Shown in pieces: positions 53,087 through 63,080 of a DNA stretch of 64,000 bases. A program made the position numbers and the translations under genes. The first letter of the stretch is position 1, and every line of letters starts with the position of its first letter. The notes beneath the pieces were generated by a model. That model saw only the letters and a program-made list of their open reading frames with translations. It did not search any database and was not told the DNA's origin. The DNA is taken from assembly GCA_947471745.1 (NCBI GenBank), contig CANJKZ010000400.1, positions 310,001 through 374,000 of the forward strand. The letters are read 5' to 3'. The DNA is from Closterium sp. Naga37s-1 (lineage: Eukaryota > Streptophyta > Zygnematophyceae > Desmidiales > Closteriaceae).

Positions 53087-56000
53087 AGTGTGTGTGCAAG
53101 GGACAGGAGGAGGACGCGAACAAGGAACGCGACGAGCAGTGCGAACAGGCGAGATAGGACGAGACGCAGGCTCACGACGCTCTCTAAGACCGCCAGACTG
53201 CTCAGTGTAAGGAGAAGTAGCTGGCAGTGGAGAGGCCGGCTGTAACGGCAGCTGCGACTGGTCAGGCGGTGGACATAGGAGGGGAGGAGTAAGGCTAGTG
53301 GAAGACGGGACACCAAGAACCTGCTTAAGCAGGGGAACGAAGTACGGTCGTGGCCGCAGAGCACCGCCAGGGTCAACAGCTCCAGCTCCTCCAGCTCCAG
53401 CGCCTCCCGCGCCAGCTCCTCCAACTCCAGCTCCTCCGGCTCTAGCGCCACCAGTGCCAGAGTCTCCAGCTCCAGCATCTCCAGACTCCGTAGGGTCTCC
53501 AGCTCCAGCGCCCCCAACACCACCAGACCCGGCAGCTCCAGTACCCCTGTTACGAGCACCTCCAGGACCAGTAGCCGCAGTACCTCAAGTAACACCAGCA
53601 CCTCCAGCTCCAGCGACTCCAGCACCTCCAGCTACGGTAGCTCCACTCCGAAGGCATGCACGCCGAACAAGCCTCTCACGCAGCTGCTGCAGAGACAGTC
53701 TCGGCGAAGCACCGGCAGAACCTCCAGACGAAGCAGCACCCTGAGGCTCAGCACCCCCAGACTCCGCACCCTCCGACTCAGCACCCCCAGGCTCAACACC
53801 CCCAGGCTCAGCACCCCCAGTCTCAGCACCCCCAGTCTAAGCACCCCCAGGCTCCGCACCCCCAGTCTCAGCACCCCCAGGGTCAGCACCCCCAGTCTCA
53901 GCACCCCCAGGCTCAGCACCCCCAGACGCAGTACCTCTAGCAGCACCTGAGTCTACAGCCACCTCACCACGCACAGCACCAGGGGGTGGGTCTAACTGAG
54001 ACACACCTGAGGGAGGGGGTCTACCGGATGGGGACCTGGAGCAAGGAAGAGTGGCGGGGGAGGGAGAGGGGCAGAGCGGTAGGGGAAGAGACGGTAAAAG
54101 GGAACCGATTCGTCAAACGTGACGTCCTGAGAGGGCTAGACACGGCGCGAGGTAGGGTGGTAAAACTGCCAGCCAGGCACGTCAGGGACAAAGCCAAGGA
54201 AGACGCAGGGAAAGGCGCCGGCGGAGAGCTTGTCCGCGGACGTATCGCGGACAAAGGCACGAGAACCCCAGACCCGGAACACCGACGCATTGCCAACCTT
54301 CCCCGTCCAACGCAGTGTGGGCGAGGTCTCCGGCAAGGAGACACGGGGCCAGAGCTTGAGCTGATGCGCAGCGTACCGGACCGCAAACGGCCACAGAAAA
54401 TGGGGAGCCGCCGCATGGATCATGGAGGTACGAGCGACCCCCATGACTAAGCCAATAAGGTGCTCAGCAATCCCATTTTGCTGAGGGGAGTCCGGAAGCG
54501 TGAACGACTGGAGAATGCCCTCCCCACAACAAAAGTCCCTCAAGAGGTCGGAGGAGAACTCACCACCTCTTTCAGAGTGCAGACGTAGGACAGGAAGGTC
54601 CGTACTGAACCGCTCGCGGAGCTTGAGACATACTGTGCGGATCCAATGGATCAAGACATCAACGACCTGACCCTTGCTGCGCAAGGGGAAGACCGTGGTG
54701 TACCGCCTGTAGTCGTCAACGACCAGCAGAAAGTAGCGCTCGCGGCCCTGTCCACTAACGCGGGCTAGGCCCCACATGTCCATGTGGAGAGTCTGCAGGG
54801 GAGCAGTCGTCCGGGGAAACGAGGAGGAGTGAGGAGCGGCGCGCTATCGCCCGTCGACGCAAGGAAGGCAGGGCGGGGCATGTGAGGGCGGGAGGGGAGG
54901 CTGAGGCCTGGGAAGACCAGAGACAAGGAGACAGGAGTGCATGCCACGAAGGCGTGGCAGGGAGGGGTGACCCAGGCGGTGGTGCCACAGAAGAGTCTGG
55001 TGCGACATAAGGCGACACGAGCAAGGGGGTGCTACCTGACCTGACGCGGACACCTGAGTAGACGTAGCTACCTGAGGAGGCTCGGTAGCCAGTGTGTACA
55101 GACTTGACCCTGGCCGACGAGTGAACGTGGCCAGGTGACGACCCGTCCGTGTACACGTGCAGATCGACACACGCTGACCCCTAGGAGTGGTGGTAGTGAC
55201 CATCGCATCCTGGAGGGCAGCGGTACTCACCAAGTTTGTAGAGAACGAGGGGAGGTGAAGACCTGACAGTGAGCCGGACGGAACCGCCGGACACGGGAGA
55301 ACAGTGGAGGAACGGGCAACGACCGGGCCCCCTGAGGGGTCAGCCAGTCGGACCGGGACAGATGCAGGGAGAGGAGTGAGAGTGGTTCTGTCACGAAAGA
55401 AACAGCATGAGGCACCTGAGTCCAGCGTGAAGGTGTGCAAGGCCTCAGCAGGCGCAGTACCAGGGAGAAAAGACTCACTAGCACCTAGAGCAGCAGCAGC
55501 TATACCTGGGTCAGGCGGCACACACCGGTAACAGTCACCCTCAGCACTAGCAGACAAAGCATACATAGCAGAAAGAATAACATCAAAGTCTAGGTCAAAT
55601 ATAGCAACTCAAGACCTAAGCAGATCTGCCCAGCGAGGGCGCTCGACCTTGTCACCAAACTCAGCACGCCAGGCATCGTCGAGGTGGGAGAAGCAGCGGA
55701 GCTAAGTGTGAAGCCTCCCGCATGTCTGACCAGCACAGTCACCCGTGCGAATGACATACGGGTAGCTATCACTACCCCCATACGTCCCACGCTGAAGCAA
55801 CCACTTACGAAGCTGCTGGGGCGACTGGGTGTCGCTCCGACGTTGCTGCTACTGCTTCTGGCCACCTCCACAACCTCCACGCCGAGCTCCAGTCCTACCG
55901 CCACCATTCCCACCGCCGCTACTACCGCCACTCCCACCGCTTCCTCCACCGCCGCCACCAACGCCCCCACTCCCGCCACCACTCCCACCGCTGCCACCAC

Positions 56001-56852
56001 CTCCACTGCCTCCACTACCTCCACTGCTGCCCCCACCACCACTCCCGCTGCCCCCTCCACCACCCCTGCTACCCTTGCCCTTTCCGATGCGGCGCTTCGC
56101 ACTAGCAGAAGCAGCTCCGACGTCCTCAGCACCAGGGACGTCTGCAGCAGCAGCAGAGGCGTAGGAGGGGGAAAGTGGGGAGGGGGAGCACCCCTCAAAG
56201 AAGGGCGGGCGCGGAGTGCCACGAGCAGCACCTACAACAACTGCACTAATCTCAGCTGCGAGGAGGTGCTGCTCGAGTAGGTCAACAGTGAGGGAGGTGG
56301 GGTCAAGTGAGAGAAAATGGTCCCTGACAGAGCGAAGCGAGTCAGGGAGGCGAGTGAAATGAAGTAGAGGGTGATGAACATCGGGGGCTGGTTCCCGTCA
56401 AGGAACTCAGCAGGGACGGTAGCGCGGTAGCGAGCATCGCTAGTGCGCAGGTGGGACACAAGGTCCTCTACTGTGGCAAAGGGTGACAGCTCGGGGAACA
56501 GGTAGGGCAGTAGCAGCCGGCCTAGAGCAGCAGTGGCAGGCGAGGAGTAGCGAGAGACTACAGCGTCGTACAGGGTCTGCGCCGTCCTGTGCTGTCCGAA
56601 GTGAACGCATTCGGCTAACGGCAGGTGGTTGTGAATGGCTAAGCGGGCAGCAGCGTTGCGAGTAAGCCACTGCGAGCGAGTCGCACTGTCAGCTGTGGCG
56701 GGAGGGGCAGGAGCGGTGCCTGACGCGAGGTCAAACAGCAAAACACTGTCCTTAAAATCGCTCAGTAGGTACAGCTGCAGGTCGTCGAGCCACGTGTCAA
56801 ACTGAATCGGTCTGCCCTCATGATCGAACGCGAGAACTCGAAGCGAAGCCAT
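53087..56852 (-). pseudogene. Gag, protease, integrase and linker of element VII
   Basis: The start is MASLRVLAFDHEGRPIQFD at 56852. Gag shifts frame near 56360 (after MFITLYF). A Gly-rich tract (55880-56090) and the knuckle region follow. The protease site LDSGASCCFFRD is intact. Pre-integrase HHRLGHPSLPRLRG is present. Integrase has MDMWGLARV, but the second catalytic motif reads HSERGGEF, with Glu in place of Asp, and then NGIAEHLIGL. The linker repeats lie at 53360-53960. Several frame changes separate these blocks. Confidence 0.83.
53360..53960 (-). repeat. Repetitive integrase-RT linker of element VII
   Basis: CTCCAGCTCCAGC-type and CAGCACCCCCAGNCTC-type tandem units on the plus strand. 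The second type gives leucine-, proline- or Gly-Glu-Ala-rich peptides depending on frame. Confidence 0.7.
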
Positions 56853-56889
56853 AGTGGCGCAGCATGCAGGAGCAGCAGTAGCAGCAATA

Positions 56890-58120
56890 GCAGCAACAGC
56901 AGTAGTAGTAGCAGCAGTAGTAGCAGTAGCCTTTGCAGCAGTAGCAGGGGCCGAGGGGCCGGGGGCCTAGGGGCGTCGGGCCGCGGGCCTAGGAACGAAG
57001 GGACCGAGGGGCCTGGGGCCTAGGGGCGTCGGGCCGCGGGGCCAGGAACAAAGGGGCCGAGGGGCCTGGGGCCTAGGGTCGACGGGCCGCGGGGCCAGGT
57101 ACAAAGGGGGCCGAGGGGCCGGGGGCCTACGGACGTCGGGTCGCGGGGCCAGGAACAAGGGGGGGGCAGAGGGGCCGGGGGCCTAGGGACGTCGGGCCGC
57201 GGGACCAGGAACAAGGGGCCGAGGGGCCTGGGGCCTAGGGGCGACGGGCCACGGGGCCAGGTACAAAGGGGGCCGAGGGGCCGGGGGCCTAGGGGCAACG
57301 GGCCACGGGGCCAGGTACAAAGGGGGGGCCGAGGGGCCGGGGGCATAGAAACGTCGGGCCGCGGGGCCAGAAACAAGGGGCCGAGGGGCCTGGGGCCTAG
57401 GGGCGACGGGCCGCGGGGCCAGGTACAAAGGGGGCCGAGGGGCTGGGGGCCTAGGGACGTCGGGCCGCAAGGCCAGGTACAAAGGGGGTCGAGGGGCCTG
57501 GGGCCTAGGGGCGACGGGCCGCGGGGCCAGGTACTAAGGGGGCCAAGGCCGACGGGGCCTAGGGCAACGGGCCGCGGGGCGACGGGGGAGGCGCGGGGCT
57601 ACGGGGCCTAGGACGACGGGGGCCGCGGGGCGATAGGGCCTATGGTGACGGGGGCCGCGGGGCGACGGGGCCTAGGGCGTAGGGGCCTAGGGCGATGGGG
57701 CTGTGGGCGACGGGGGCCGTGGGCGACGGGGGCCGTGGGCGACGGGGGCCGTGGGCGACGGGGGCCGTGGGCGACGGGGGCCGCGGGGCGACGGGACCTA
57801 GGGCGTAGGGGCCTAGGGCGACGGGGGCCGTGGGCGACGAGGGGCCGCGGGGCCGTGGGCGACGGGGCCGTGGGCGACGGGGGCATTGGGGCGATGGGGC
57901 CTAGGGCGACGGGGGCCGCGGGGCGACGGGGCCTAGGGCGACGGGCCGTGGGCGACGGGGGCCGCGGGGCGACGGAGCCTAGGGCGACAGAGGGGGCCGC
58001 GGGGCGACGGGGCCTAGGGCGTAGGGCCGAGGGGCGACAGGGCCGAGGGCAACGGGGCCTAGGGGCGACGGGTCGAGGACGATGGGCCTAGGGGCCTAAC
58101 TGTTGCGACAGGCAGTAGGG
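56890..58120 (-). repeat. Large GC-rich minisatellites in the leader of element VII
   Basis: Two arrays: about ten units of roughly 60 bp with GGGGCCGAGGGGCCNGGGGCC words (56940-57550), then short GGGCGACGGGGGCCGTG-type units (57560-58110). They lie between primer site and gag start. Long open frames in other directions here are compositional shadows. Confidence 0.85.
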
Positions 58121-58215
58121 GCAGCGCGAGGGCTGCAGTAGGCGGCTAGCGGGGTAGCGCGGTGGTGGGCCCAAGGAAAAAAAATGGTCCTAGCGGAGGA
58201 CCTGCTCTGAAACCA

Positions 58216-58347
58216 TGTCATAATAATGAACGAGAATGAATGAACCAGCAAAGAGTTGGGTACAAGTACTAACCCTAATTGGGTTGTACCCCTTATGGGC
58301 TACCCCACTACAGCCTACACGAATGTAAGCTATATATAAGTTTGACA
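58216..58347 (-). repeat. 5' LTR of copia element VII
   Basis: 132 bp, TGTCATAATA...GTTTGACA. The minus-strand primer site TGGTTTCAGAGC is at 58204-58215. Confidence 0.88.
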
Positions 58348-60338
58348 GAGGGCGGGAGGGGAGGCAGAGACCTGGGAAGACCAAGGAGGCGGGAGTGCAT
58401 GCCACGAAGGCGTGGCAGAGAGGGGTGACCAAGGCGGTGGTGCCAAAGGAGAGTCTGGTGCGACAGGAGGCGACACGAGCAGGGGGCTGCTGCCGGACCT
58501 AGCGCAGACACCTGAGCAGACGCAGCTACCTGAGGAGGCTCAGTAGCCAGTGTGTACAGACTCGACCGAGGCCGACGGGTGAACGTGGCCAGGTGACGAC
58601 CCGTCCGTGTACACGTGCAGATCAACACACGCTGACCCCTAGGAGTGGTGGTAGTGACCATCGCATCCTGGAGGGCAGCAGTACTCACCAATTTCGTAGA
58701 GAACCAGGGGAAATGAAGACCTGAGAGTGAGCCGGACGGAACCGCCAGACACGGGAGAAAACTGGAGGAATGGGCAAGAACTGGGCCCCCTGAGGGGTCA
58801 GCCAGTCTGATTGGAACAGGTGCAGGGAGTGGAGTGAGGGTGGTACTGTCGCGAAAGAAATAGCGGGAAGCACCTAAGTCAAGTGTGAAGGTGTGCAAAG
58901 CCTCAGCAGGCGCAGTACTAGGAAGAGCAGACTCACTAGCACCTAGAGCAGCATCCTCTATACCTGGGTCGGGCGGCACACACAGGTAACAGTCACCCTC
59001 ATCACTAACAGACAAGGCATATATGGCAGCAAGGATAGCATCATAGTCAAGAGCAAATATATAAACTCCAGACCTCAGCAGCTCTAGCCAGCAGGGGCGC
59101 TCAGCCTCGTCTCAAATCTCTGCGCGCCAAGCGTCGTCAAGGCGGGAAAAGCAGCGGTGCTGAGTGTGAAACTTCCCGCATGTCTGACCAGCGCGGTCAT
59201 CTGTGCGAATGACATACGGGCAGCGAACACTACCCCCAGACGCCCCACGCTAAGCAAACCACTCACGAAGCTGCTGGGGCGTAGGGGTCTCGCTCCGACG
59301 CTGCTGCTGCTGCCTCTGGCCACCGCCAGAACCTCCCCGCTGAACAGCTTCACCCCGTCCGCCACCACTGCCGCCGCCACCACTCCCATTGCCGCCACCA
59401 CCGCCACCCCCACCCCCACCGCTGCCACCACCGCCGCCACCGAAGCCTCCACTCCCCCCACCACTCCCACCGTTGCCACCACCTCCGCCACCTCCACCGC
59501 CTCCACTGCCTCCACCACCACCACCCCCGCTGCCACCGCCACCACTCTTGCCACCCTTGCCCTTGCTGCTGCGGTGCTTCCCACTAGTAGCAGAAGCAGC
59601 CCCGACATCCTCAGCACCAAGGATGTCAACAGCAGCAGCAGAAGCGTAGGAGGGGGCAAGGGGGGAGGGGGAATACCCCTCAAAGAAGGGTGTGCGAGGA
59701 GTGCCACGAGCAGCACCTACAGTGACTACGCTAGTCTCAGCTGCAAGGAGGTGCTTCTCGAGCAGGTCGACAGTGAGGTATGTGGGGTCAAGTGCGAGAA
59801 AGTGGTCCCTGAGAGCTTGAAGAGAGTCAGGGAGGCAGGTGACTATGAAGTAGAGAGTGATGTACATCGGGGGCGGGTTCCTGTCTAGGAACTTGGCTGG
59901 GAGGGCAGCGCGGTAGCGAGTCTCGCTAGTGCGAAGGTGGGTAACGAGGTCGTCGACTGTGGCAAAGGCTGATAGCTCAGGAAACAGGTAGGGCAGTATA
60001 AGGCGGCCGAGAGCAGCAGTGGCAAGGGAAGAGTAATGAGCGACTACAGCATCGTATAGGGCTTTAGCAGTCTTGTGCTGGCCAAAGTGAGCGCGTTCAG
60101 CTAACGGCAGGTTGTTGCAAATGGCTAGGCGAGCAGCAGCGTCACGGGTAAGCCACTGTGAGCGAGTCGCACTGTCATCTGTGGCGGGAGGGGCGAGAGA
60201 GGCTCTAGACGTGTGGTCAAACAACGAAATGCTGTCTCTAGAATCGCTCAGTAGGTACAGCTGTAAGTTGTCGAGCCACATATCGGACTGGATCTGACGG
60301 CCCTCATGATCGAAGGTGAGTACACTGAGAGAAGCCAT
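58348..60338 (-). pseudogene. Gag, protease and pre-integrase of element VI
   Basis: The start MASLSVLTFDHEGRQIQSD is at 60338 (an in-frame leader extends to 60428). Gag is open for about 360 codons, through a Gly-rich tract (59340-59580) to QLREWFA and a stop near 59250. Then come the knuckle CPYVIRTDDRAGQTCGKFHT and a second stop. The protease reads LDLGASRYFFRD, with Leu for the motif Ser. Pre-integrase HHRLGHPSLPRLRG runs into the element VII insertion. Confidence 0.85.
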
Positions 60339-60429
60339 AGCGAGCAGAGCAGGGTGGCGCGCGACCAGCAGAGCAGCACGCAGGCAGGGTGGCGCGCAAG
60401 CACTAGGGAAGCGCGCAGGGCAGGGCAAG

Positions 60430-61160
60430 GCGGCGCATGGCTAGGGCGGCCAGCAGGGCGGCGCTAGCAGGGCAGCCGGGCGGCGCAAGCAGGGCAGCAG
60501 GGCGGCGCACGGGTGCAAAGGGCGGCGCGCGGGCTGCAAGGGGCGGCGAGCGGGCTGCAAAAGAACGGCGAGCGGGCTGCCAACGCAGGGAGAGGCGGGA
60601 GAGGCGGCGCACGACTAGGGAAGAGCGGCACGCAGCCAACGCAGGGCAGGGCGGCGGCCAGCAGGGCGGTGCGTGGGCAGGGCAGGGCGGTGCAGCTGCC
60701 AGCAGTGCGGTGCGTGGGTAGCAGGGCGGCGCGCGGGCAGCAGGGCGTCGGCCAGCAGGGCGGCGCGCAGCAGGGCTGGCAGCAGCAGGGCGGCGCGGGC
60801 AGGGCGGTGCGGGCAGCGGTGCGGCTGCCAGCAGGGTAGCGCGCAGGCAGCAGGGCGCCGGCCAGCAGGGCGCCGGCCAGCAGGGCTGCACGCAGCAGGG
60901 CGGGCAGCAGCCGGGCGGCGCGCAGCAGGGCGGTGCGGGCAGCAGGGCGGCTCAGCGCGGGCAGGGCAGGGCGACGCGCAGGAAGGGCAGGGCGGCGCGG
61001 CTGCTAGCAATGCGGCGCGCGGGCAGGGCAGGGCGACGCGACAGGCAGCAGCAGGGCGATGCGACAGCTAGCAGGGCGACGCGACAAGCAGCAGCAGGGC
61101 GACGCGACAGCCAGCAGGGTGACGCGACAGGCAGGGCAGGGCGACGCGACTAGTGGGGCA
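60430..61160 (-). repeat. GC-rich minisatellite in the leader of element VI
   Basis: GGGCGGCGCGCAGCAGGGC-like irregular units, followed near 61030-61140 by GCGACGCGACAG units. Related to the array in element II but different from that in element VII. Confidence 0.78.
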
Positions 61161-61218
61161 GCACTATGTGGTGGGCCCTAAAAAAAACGGTCCTGGAATA
61201 GTACCTGCTCTGAAACCA

Positions 61219-61338
61219 TGTCAGAATACTGGACGAGAATGAATGCATTGAACAGAAAGTTGGTACAAGTACTAACCACCCTAATTGGGTTGTACCCCAC
61301 TACAGCCTACACAATGTAAGCATTATAATACTTTGACA
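61219..61338 (-). repeat. 5' LTR of copia element VI
   Basis: 120 bp, TGTCAGAATA...CTTTGACA; shorter than its relatives through small deletions. To its right the element V LTR resumes with TAAAAGAATG. Confidence 0.85.
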
Positions 61339-61549
61339 TAAAAGAATGTACCCCTTAGAGTACATGGCTAGCCTAGGTCGATTCGAATTCCCTTGTACTT
61401 TTATTTATATTCATGTACTTGCATGTTTTGATCATCTTAAGCATTTTACATCCACTCTGTTATTGAGGTCAAGGGCCCACCACGACTACTCAGACGTGTG
61501 CGAACCTTCCTGAGGTGATCCTAGGGATGATCAACATCTGATCGCAACA
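61339..61549 (+). repeat. 3' LTR remnant of copia element V
   Basis: Matches about 43398-43615 with few changes and ends CGCAACA, followed by GCTTT, the target duplication. Confidence 0.88.
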
Positions 61550-61554
61550 GCTTT

Positions 61555-61888
61555 CTGCACTAGAAATCAATGCACTAAACTTTTAGAAAATCATGCTTCA
61601 TGTAACACAAACAGATTTCAAGTGTGTGAGATAGGGTGATCGTAATCCTTGTCTGGAAATACAGTGTCATAATCACTGTACAAATTGATTTTACCACGTG
61701 TTTCCGCTGTGGACGCTATGTCGAAGCTATCTGAATCTGCATGCGTGGAAAGAGATGCTTCGGTTCGGTTCGCCGCGTGCCATGACGACGTAAAACCAGC
61801 TTCTGACGCACGGCAAGCACACTTTACCCATGCACCCCAGCAAAACTTCACCAACCATGTTGTTTACCAACCCGAACCTCAAACCCGG
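61555..61888 (+). other. Host sequence downstream of the second nest
   Basis: Unique, AT-richer sequence between elements V and VIII, originally continuous with 43122-43173 after the stop of the Asn-Gly/Cys gene. I see no gene in it; it may include the gene's 3' untranslated region. Confidence 0.5.
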
Positions 61889-62019
61889 TGTCAGAACATA
61901 TATATAGCTTATGCTGTTGTGTAGGCTATAGTGGGGTATCCCATAGGGGGTACAACCCAATTAGGGTTTCCTATATGTACTCACTTCATTCATAGTTCAT
62001 TCATTCATGTTTCTTCTCA
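61889..62019 (+). repeat. 5' LTR of copia element VIII
   Basis: 131 bp; its reverse complement aligns with the LTRs of elements II, IV, VI and VII, sharing GTGGGGTA, GGGTACAAC and TTAGG blocks. Confidence 0.85.
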
Positions 62020-62099
62020 TGGTATAGAGCGGGTTCCCTAGTGGGACCGGTTTTTTTTTTTAAGGGCCCACCACTAAGATTTTTTTTCCTGCCCGAAGC

Positions 62100-63010
62100 G
62101 CGCCTCTGCCCCTGTCGCGCGCCTCGCGCTTTCCTTCCCTGCGCCCCGTGCGCCTGCCCTGCCGTCGCGGCCCTGCCGTCGCGGCCCCCTACCGTCGCGC
62201 CCCACCCAGCCGTCGCGCCCTACCCAGCCGTCGCGACCCGCTGCCGTCGCGGCCCACTGCCGTCGCGGCCCGCTGCCGTCGCGGCCCCTACCGTCGCGGC
62301 CGTCGCGGCCCCTGCCCGCTGCCGTTGCGGCCCCTGCCGTCGCGCCCCCTGACCACTGCCGTCGCGGCCCTCTGTCGTCGCGGCCCATTGCCGTCGCGGC
62401 CCGCTGCCGTCGCGGCCCGCTGCCGTCGCGGCCCTCTGCCGTCGCGGCCCGCTGCCGTCGCGACCCCTGCAGCAGCCGCCGCGGCCCCGTCGCCTACTGC
62501 AGCTGTCGCCCCGGCTGCCGCCGTCGCCGCCCGGCTACCGTCGCGGCCCTCTGCCGTCTTCGAACCTGCAGCAGCCGGTGCGACCGCCGCCGTCGCCGCC
62601 ACTGAGGCCCCTCCTTGTCGCGGCCCCTGCCTTGCCGGCGCGCCCCGGCCCTGCCCCACCAGTAGTGGCCCTCCACTCCCGCCACTGGTAAGCGCACTGC
62701 CGCCCTCGCCTTCGCGGCCCCGCCGCCTATCCTCACCGGCCCCGCCGCCTATCCTCACCGGCCCCGCCGCCTACGACCGCCGAGCCGCCCTGCCGCCGAG
62801 CCGCCCAGCAGCCGAGCCGCCCGGGAGCCGAGCCGCCCTGCTGCCGAGCCGCCCTGCAGCCGAGCCGCCGAGCCGCCCTGCCGCCGAGCCGCCCTGCCGC
62901 CGAGCCGCCCTGCCGCCGAGCCGCCCGGGAGCCGAGCCGCCCAGCAGCCGAGCCGCCGAGCCGCCCAGCCGCCGGGCCGCCCTACTGCCGAGCCGCCCGA
63001 CCTGCCCTGC
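62100..63010 (+). repeat. GC-rich minisatellites in the leader of element VIII
   Basis: CTGCCGTCGCGGCCCG-type units (62160-62480), then GCCGAGCCGCCCTGC-type units (62775-63000). They lie between primer site and gag start, as in elements II, VI and VII, but with different units. Confidence 0.82.
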
Positions 63011-63080
63011 CTGGTGAGCACAGCACCACTGTTACTGCGTGCCCTTCCCCTACTACTTGCACTACTACACTGTCGTCGTC

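Larger units (their letters stand above)
50755..58347 (-). mobile_element. Copia element VII, nested in VI
   Basis: The 3' LTR is at 50755-50880 and the 5' LTR at 58216-58347. The target duplication GAGGG is at 50750-50754 and 58348-58352. The 3' LTR has lost the terminal TG (reads GA) and a 6-bp piece, with about eight substitutions. The interrupted sequence (GCAGGCGAGGG|CGGGAGGGGAGGC) is continuous across the element. The body has Gag, protease, integrase, linker, RT and RNase H. Confidence 0.9.
49265..61338 (-). mobile_element. Copia element VI, minus strand, nested in the 3' LTR of V
   Basis: The 5' LTR is at 61219-61338, with minus-strand primer site TGGTTTCAGAGC beside it. Gag, protease and pre-integrase occupy 58348-60338. 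After the inserted element VII the body resumes at 50754 and runs to about 49265 in the linker. There it stops against element V; its RT, RNase H and 3' LTR are absent. One deletion probably removed these together with the adjacent end of V. Confidence 0.83.
43179..61549 (+). mobile_element. Copia element V, outer element of the second nest
   Basis: The 5' LTR (43179-43615, TGTTACG...CGCAACA) is followed by the primer site TGGTATGAGAGCG. The last 211 bp of the 3' LTR survive at 61339-61549. The target duplication GCTTT is at 43174-43178 and 61550-61554. The plus-strand body reaches about 49260. The end of the body and the first half of the 3' LTR are gone, replaced by the minus-strand elements VI and VII. 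It lies just 3' of the stop codon of the split Asn-Gly/Cys gene. Confidence 0.88.

Noticed and set aside
57600..58090. Open frames on both strands in the leader of element VII (Arg/Pro- or Gly/Arg-rich)
   Set aside because: A product of GC-rich minisatellite composition, with no motif and no homology to Gag or Pol.
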